A DNA stretch of 16,114 nucleotides, taken from the NCBI GenBank assembly GCA_937924345.1, contig CALDTD010000237.1, positions 1-16,114 on the forward strand, given 5' to 3'. Shown one piece after another: positions 15,618 to 16,114 of this stretch. Origin of the DNA: an uncultured Flavobacteriales bacterium (lineage in GTDB: Bacteria > Bacteroidota > Bacteroidia > Flavobacteriales_D > Parvicellaceae). The first letter of the stretch is position 1, and each line of letters starts with the position of its first letter. Under the pieces are notes generated by a model, which saw only the letters and a program-made list of their open reading frames with translations, had not been told where the DNA came from and did not search any database. The position numbers and the translations under genes are program-made.

Positions 15618-15633
15618 GTTATGCATGCATAAC
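15618..15633. promoter_or_regulatory. Palindromic operator candidate, upstream copy
   Basis: GTTATGCATGCATAAC is a perfect 16-bp palindrome. Its central 14 bp (TTATGCATGCATAA) is identical to that of the downstream copy, 29 bp away. It sits 71 bases before the MarR gene start and is probably a binding site of that regulator, since MarR dimers bind palindromes of this size. Confidence 0.65.
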
Positions 15634-15643
15634 TTTTTGTTAA

Positions 15644-15679
15644 TTTGTTATGCATGCATAATAAATTTATTTATCTTAG
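15644..15679 (+). promoter_or_regulatory. Possible promoter of the MarR gene, spanned by the operator
   Basis: TATCTTAG (15672-15679) matches TAnnTTTG at 7 of 8 positions. TTTG (15644-15647) lies 24 bases upstream, slightly long for a -33 element. The second palindrome occupies the spacer, so a bound dimer would block RNA polymerase and give autorepression. Predicted transcription starts about 18 bases before the ATG. Confidence 0.35.
15648..15661. promoter_or_regulatory. Palindromic operator candidate, downstream copy
   Basis: TTATGCATGCATAA is a perfect 14-bp palindrome, identical to the core of the first copy. Start-to-start spacing between copies is 29 bp. It ends 43 bases before the MarR gene ATG. 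Apart from the two palindromes and the promoter, I see nothing firm in the 286-base gap 15419-15704. Confidence 0.65.
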
Positions 15680-15704
15680 TAGAGTTGTAAAGTAGAGAAA
15701 AGTA

Positions 15705-16114
15705 ATGAAACCTGAAGAGACAATAGATTTTCACATACGCTGGGCGTGGTTTAATATATCTAGGATGTATAATTTAGAAGCTGCTAAATATGGAGGGTCT
15801 ATGGCAATAGGGTATACGTTACTAAATATAGATACCTATGAGGGTACACCATCTACAAAGCTAGCTCCTAAAATGGGGATGGAATCTAGAAGTCTTACTA
15901 GAATGATTAAGTCTCTGGAAGAAAGAGGTGCAATATATAAGGAAGCAGATAAGAATGATAAAAGAATGGTACGACTTTATCTTACAGATTTAGGAAAAGA
16001 AATGCGGCAGCAAGCTATTTTGTCTGTTAAGAATTTTAACGAAAAAATACAACAAGAAATTACAAAAGAAGAGTTAGAAAGTACGTTTAAAGTGCTTTCT
16101 AAAGTAAGTGAAAT
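15705..16114 (+). CDS. MarR-family transcriptional regulator (partial at the window end)
   Basis: The visible 136 residues hold a complete winged helix-turn-helix. A helical N-terminus (FHIRWAWFNISRMYNLEAAK) that forms part of the dimer interface leads to 'STKLAPKMGMESRSLTRMIK', covering the DNA-recognition helix (about 50-69). LEERGAIYKEADKNDKRMVR then forms the wing, with the conserved D-x-R type arrangement (DKR at 85-87). LYLTDLGKEM closes the wing, and a long C-terminal dimer helix begins. There is no stop before the window ends, but most of the expected 145-155 residues are present. The ATG at 15705 is the first in the frame and fits the family. Twin palindromes upstream suggest autoregulation. 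From memory, close relatives in flavobacteria often precede fatty-acid beta-oxidation genes, which would lie beyond this window. Confidence 0.88.
   Translation, partial: MKPEETIDFHIRWAWFNISRMYNLEAAKYGGSMAIGYTLLNIDTYEGTPSTKLAPKMGMESRSLTRMIKSLEERGAIYKEADKNDKRMVRLYLTDLGKEMRQQAILSVKNFNEKIQQEITKEELESTFKVLSKVSE

Overview
The window is strongly AT-rich, densely coding DNA from a member of the Bacteroidota, most likely the family Flavobacteriaceae. Four things support this. Two exported proteins carry C-terminal type IX secretion (T9SS) sorting domains. Many start sites are preceded by the Bacteroidota promoter element TAnnTTTG, with little Shine-Dalgarno signal. The exported proteins have 'GVGVNNTGANPNANAMLDV'-type and 'VGIGTTAPN'-type sequence typical of flavobacterial surface proteins. 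A TlpA-like thioredoxin, an OmpH/Skp-like chaperone and scattered envelope glycosyltransferases also fit. I see no RNA genes, CRISPR array, insertion sequence or integrase.

Layout, left to right. (1) Bases 1-1839: two divergent family-2 glycosyltransferases with a promoter region between them; the left one is followed by the first codons of another minus-strand gene. (2) 1834-3733, minus strand: a T9SS-sorted surface protein and an OmpH/Skp-like chaperone. (3) 3771-8460, plus strand: aminodeoxychorismate synthase component I (folate pathway), translationally coupled to tRNA(Ile)-lysidine synthase tilS, then a 96-residue protein of unknown function, a lytic transglycosylase and a polyprenyl-phosphate-sugar-type glycosyltransferase. 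(4) 8461-10156: a degraded-looking non-genic stretch, a minus-strand periplasmic TlpA-like thioredoxin, and a small exported T9SS protein cut by an in-frame stop codon just before its sorting domain. (5) 10302-13652, plus strand: two RNA-modification genes, queA and rlmN, each preceded by a clear terminator, then a family-4 glycosyltransferase that starts with TTG. (6) 13674-13708: a near-perfect 17-bp-arm inverted repeat exactly midway between convergent stop codons. (7) 13730-15418, minus strand: a large Sec-exported protein with repeats and a phage tail-collar-like, HxH-rich C-terminus. (8) 15419-16114: a regulatory region with two identical 14-bp palindromes, followed by a MarR-family regulator that runs off the window.

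Most genes are ordinary housekeeping (tRNA/rRNA modification, folate) interleaved with envelope genes. The parts that most deserve a second look are the twin palindromes in front of the MarR gene, the nonsense-interrupted T9SS cargo, the exported tail-collar protein, the symmetric inverted repeat, and the decayed reading frame behind the thioredoxin gene. I did not find convincing evidence of a wholly new multi-gene system.
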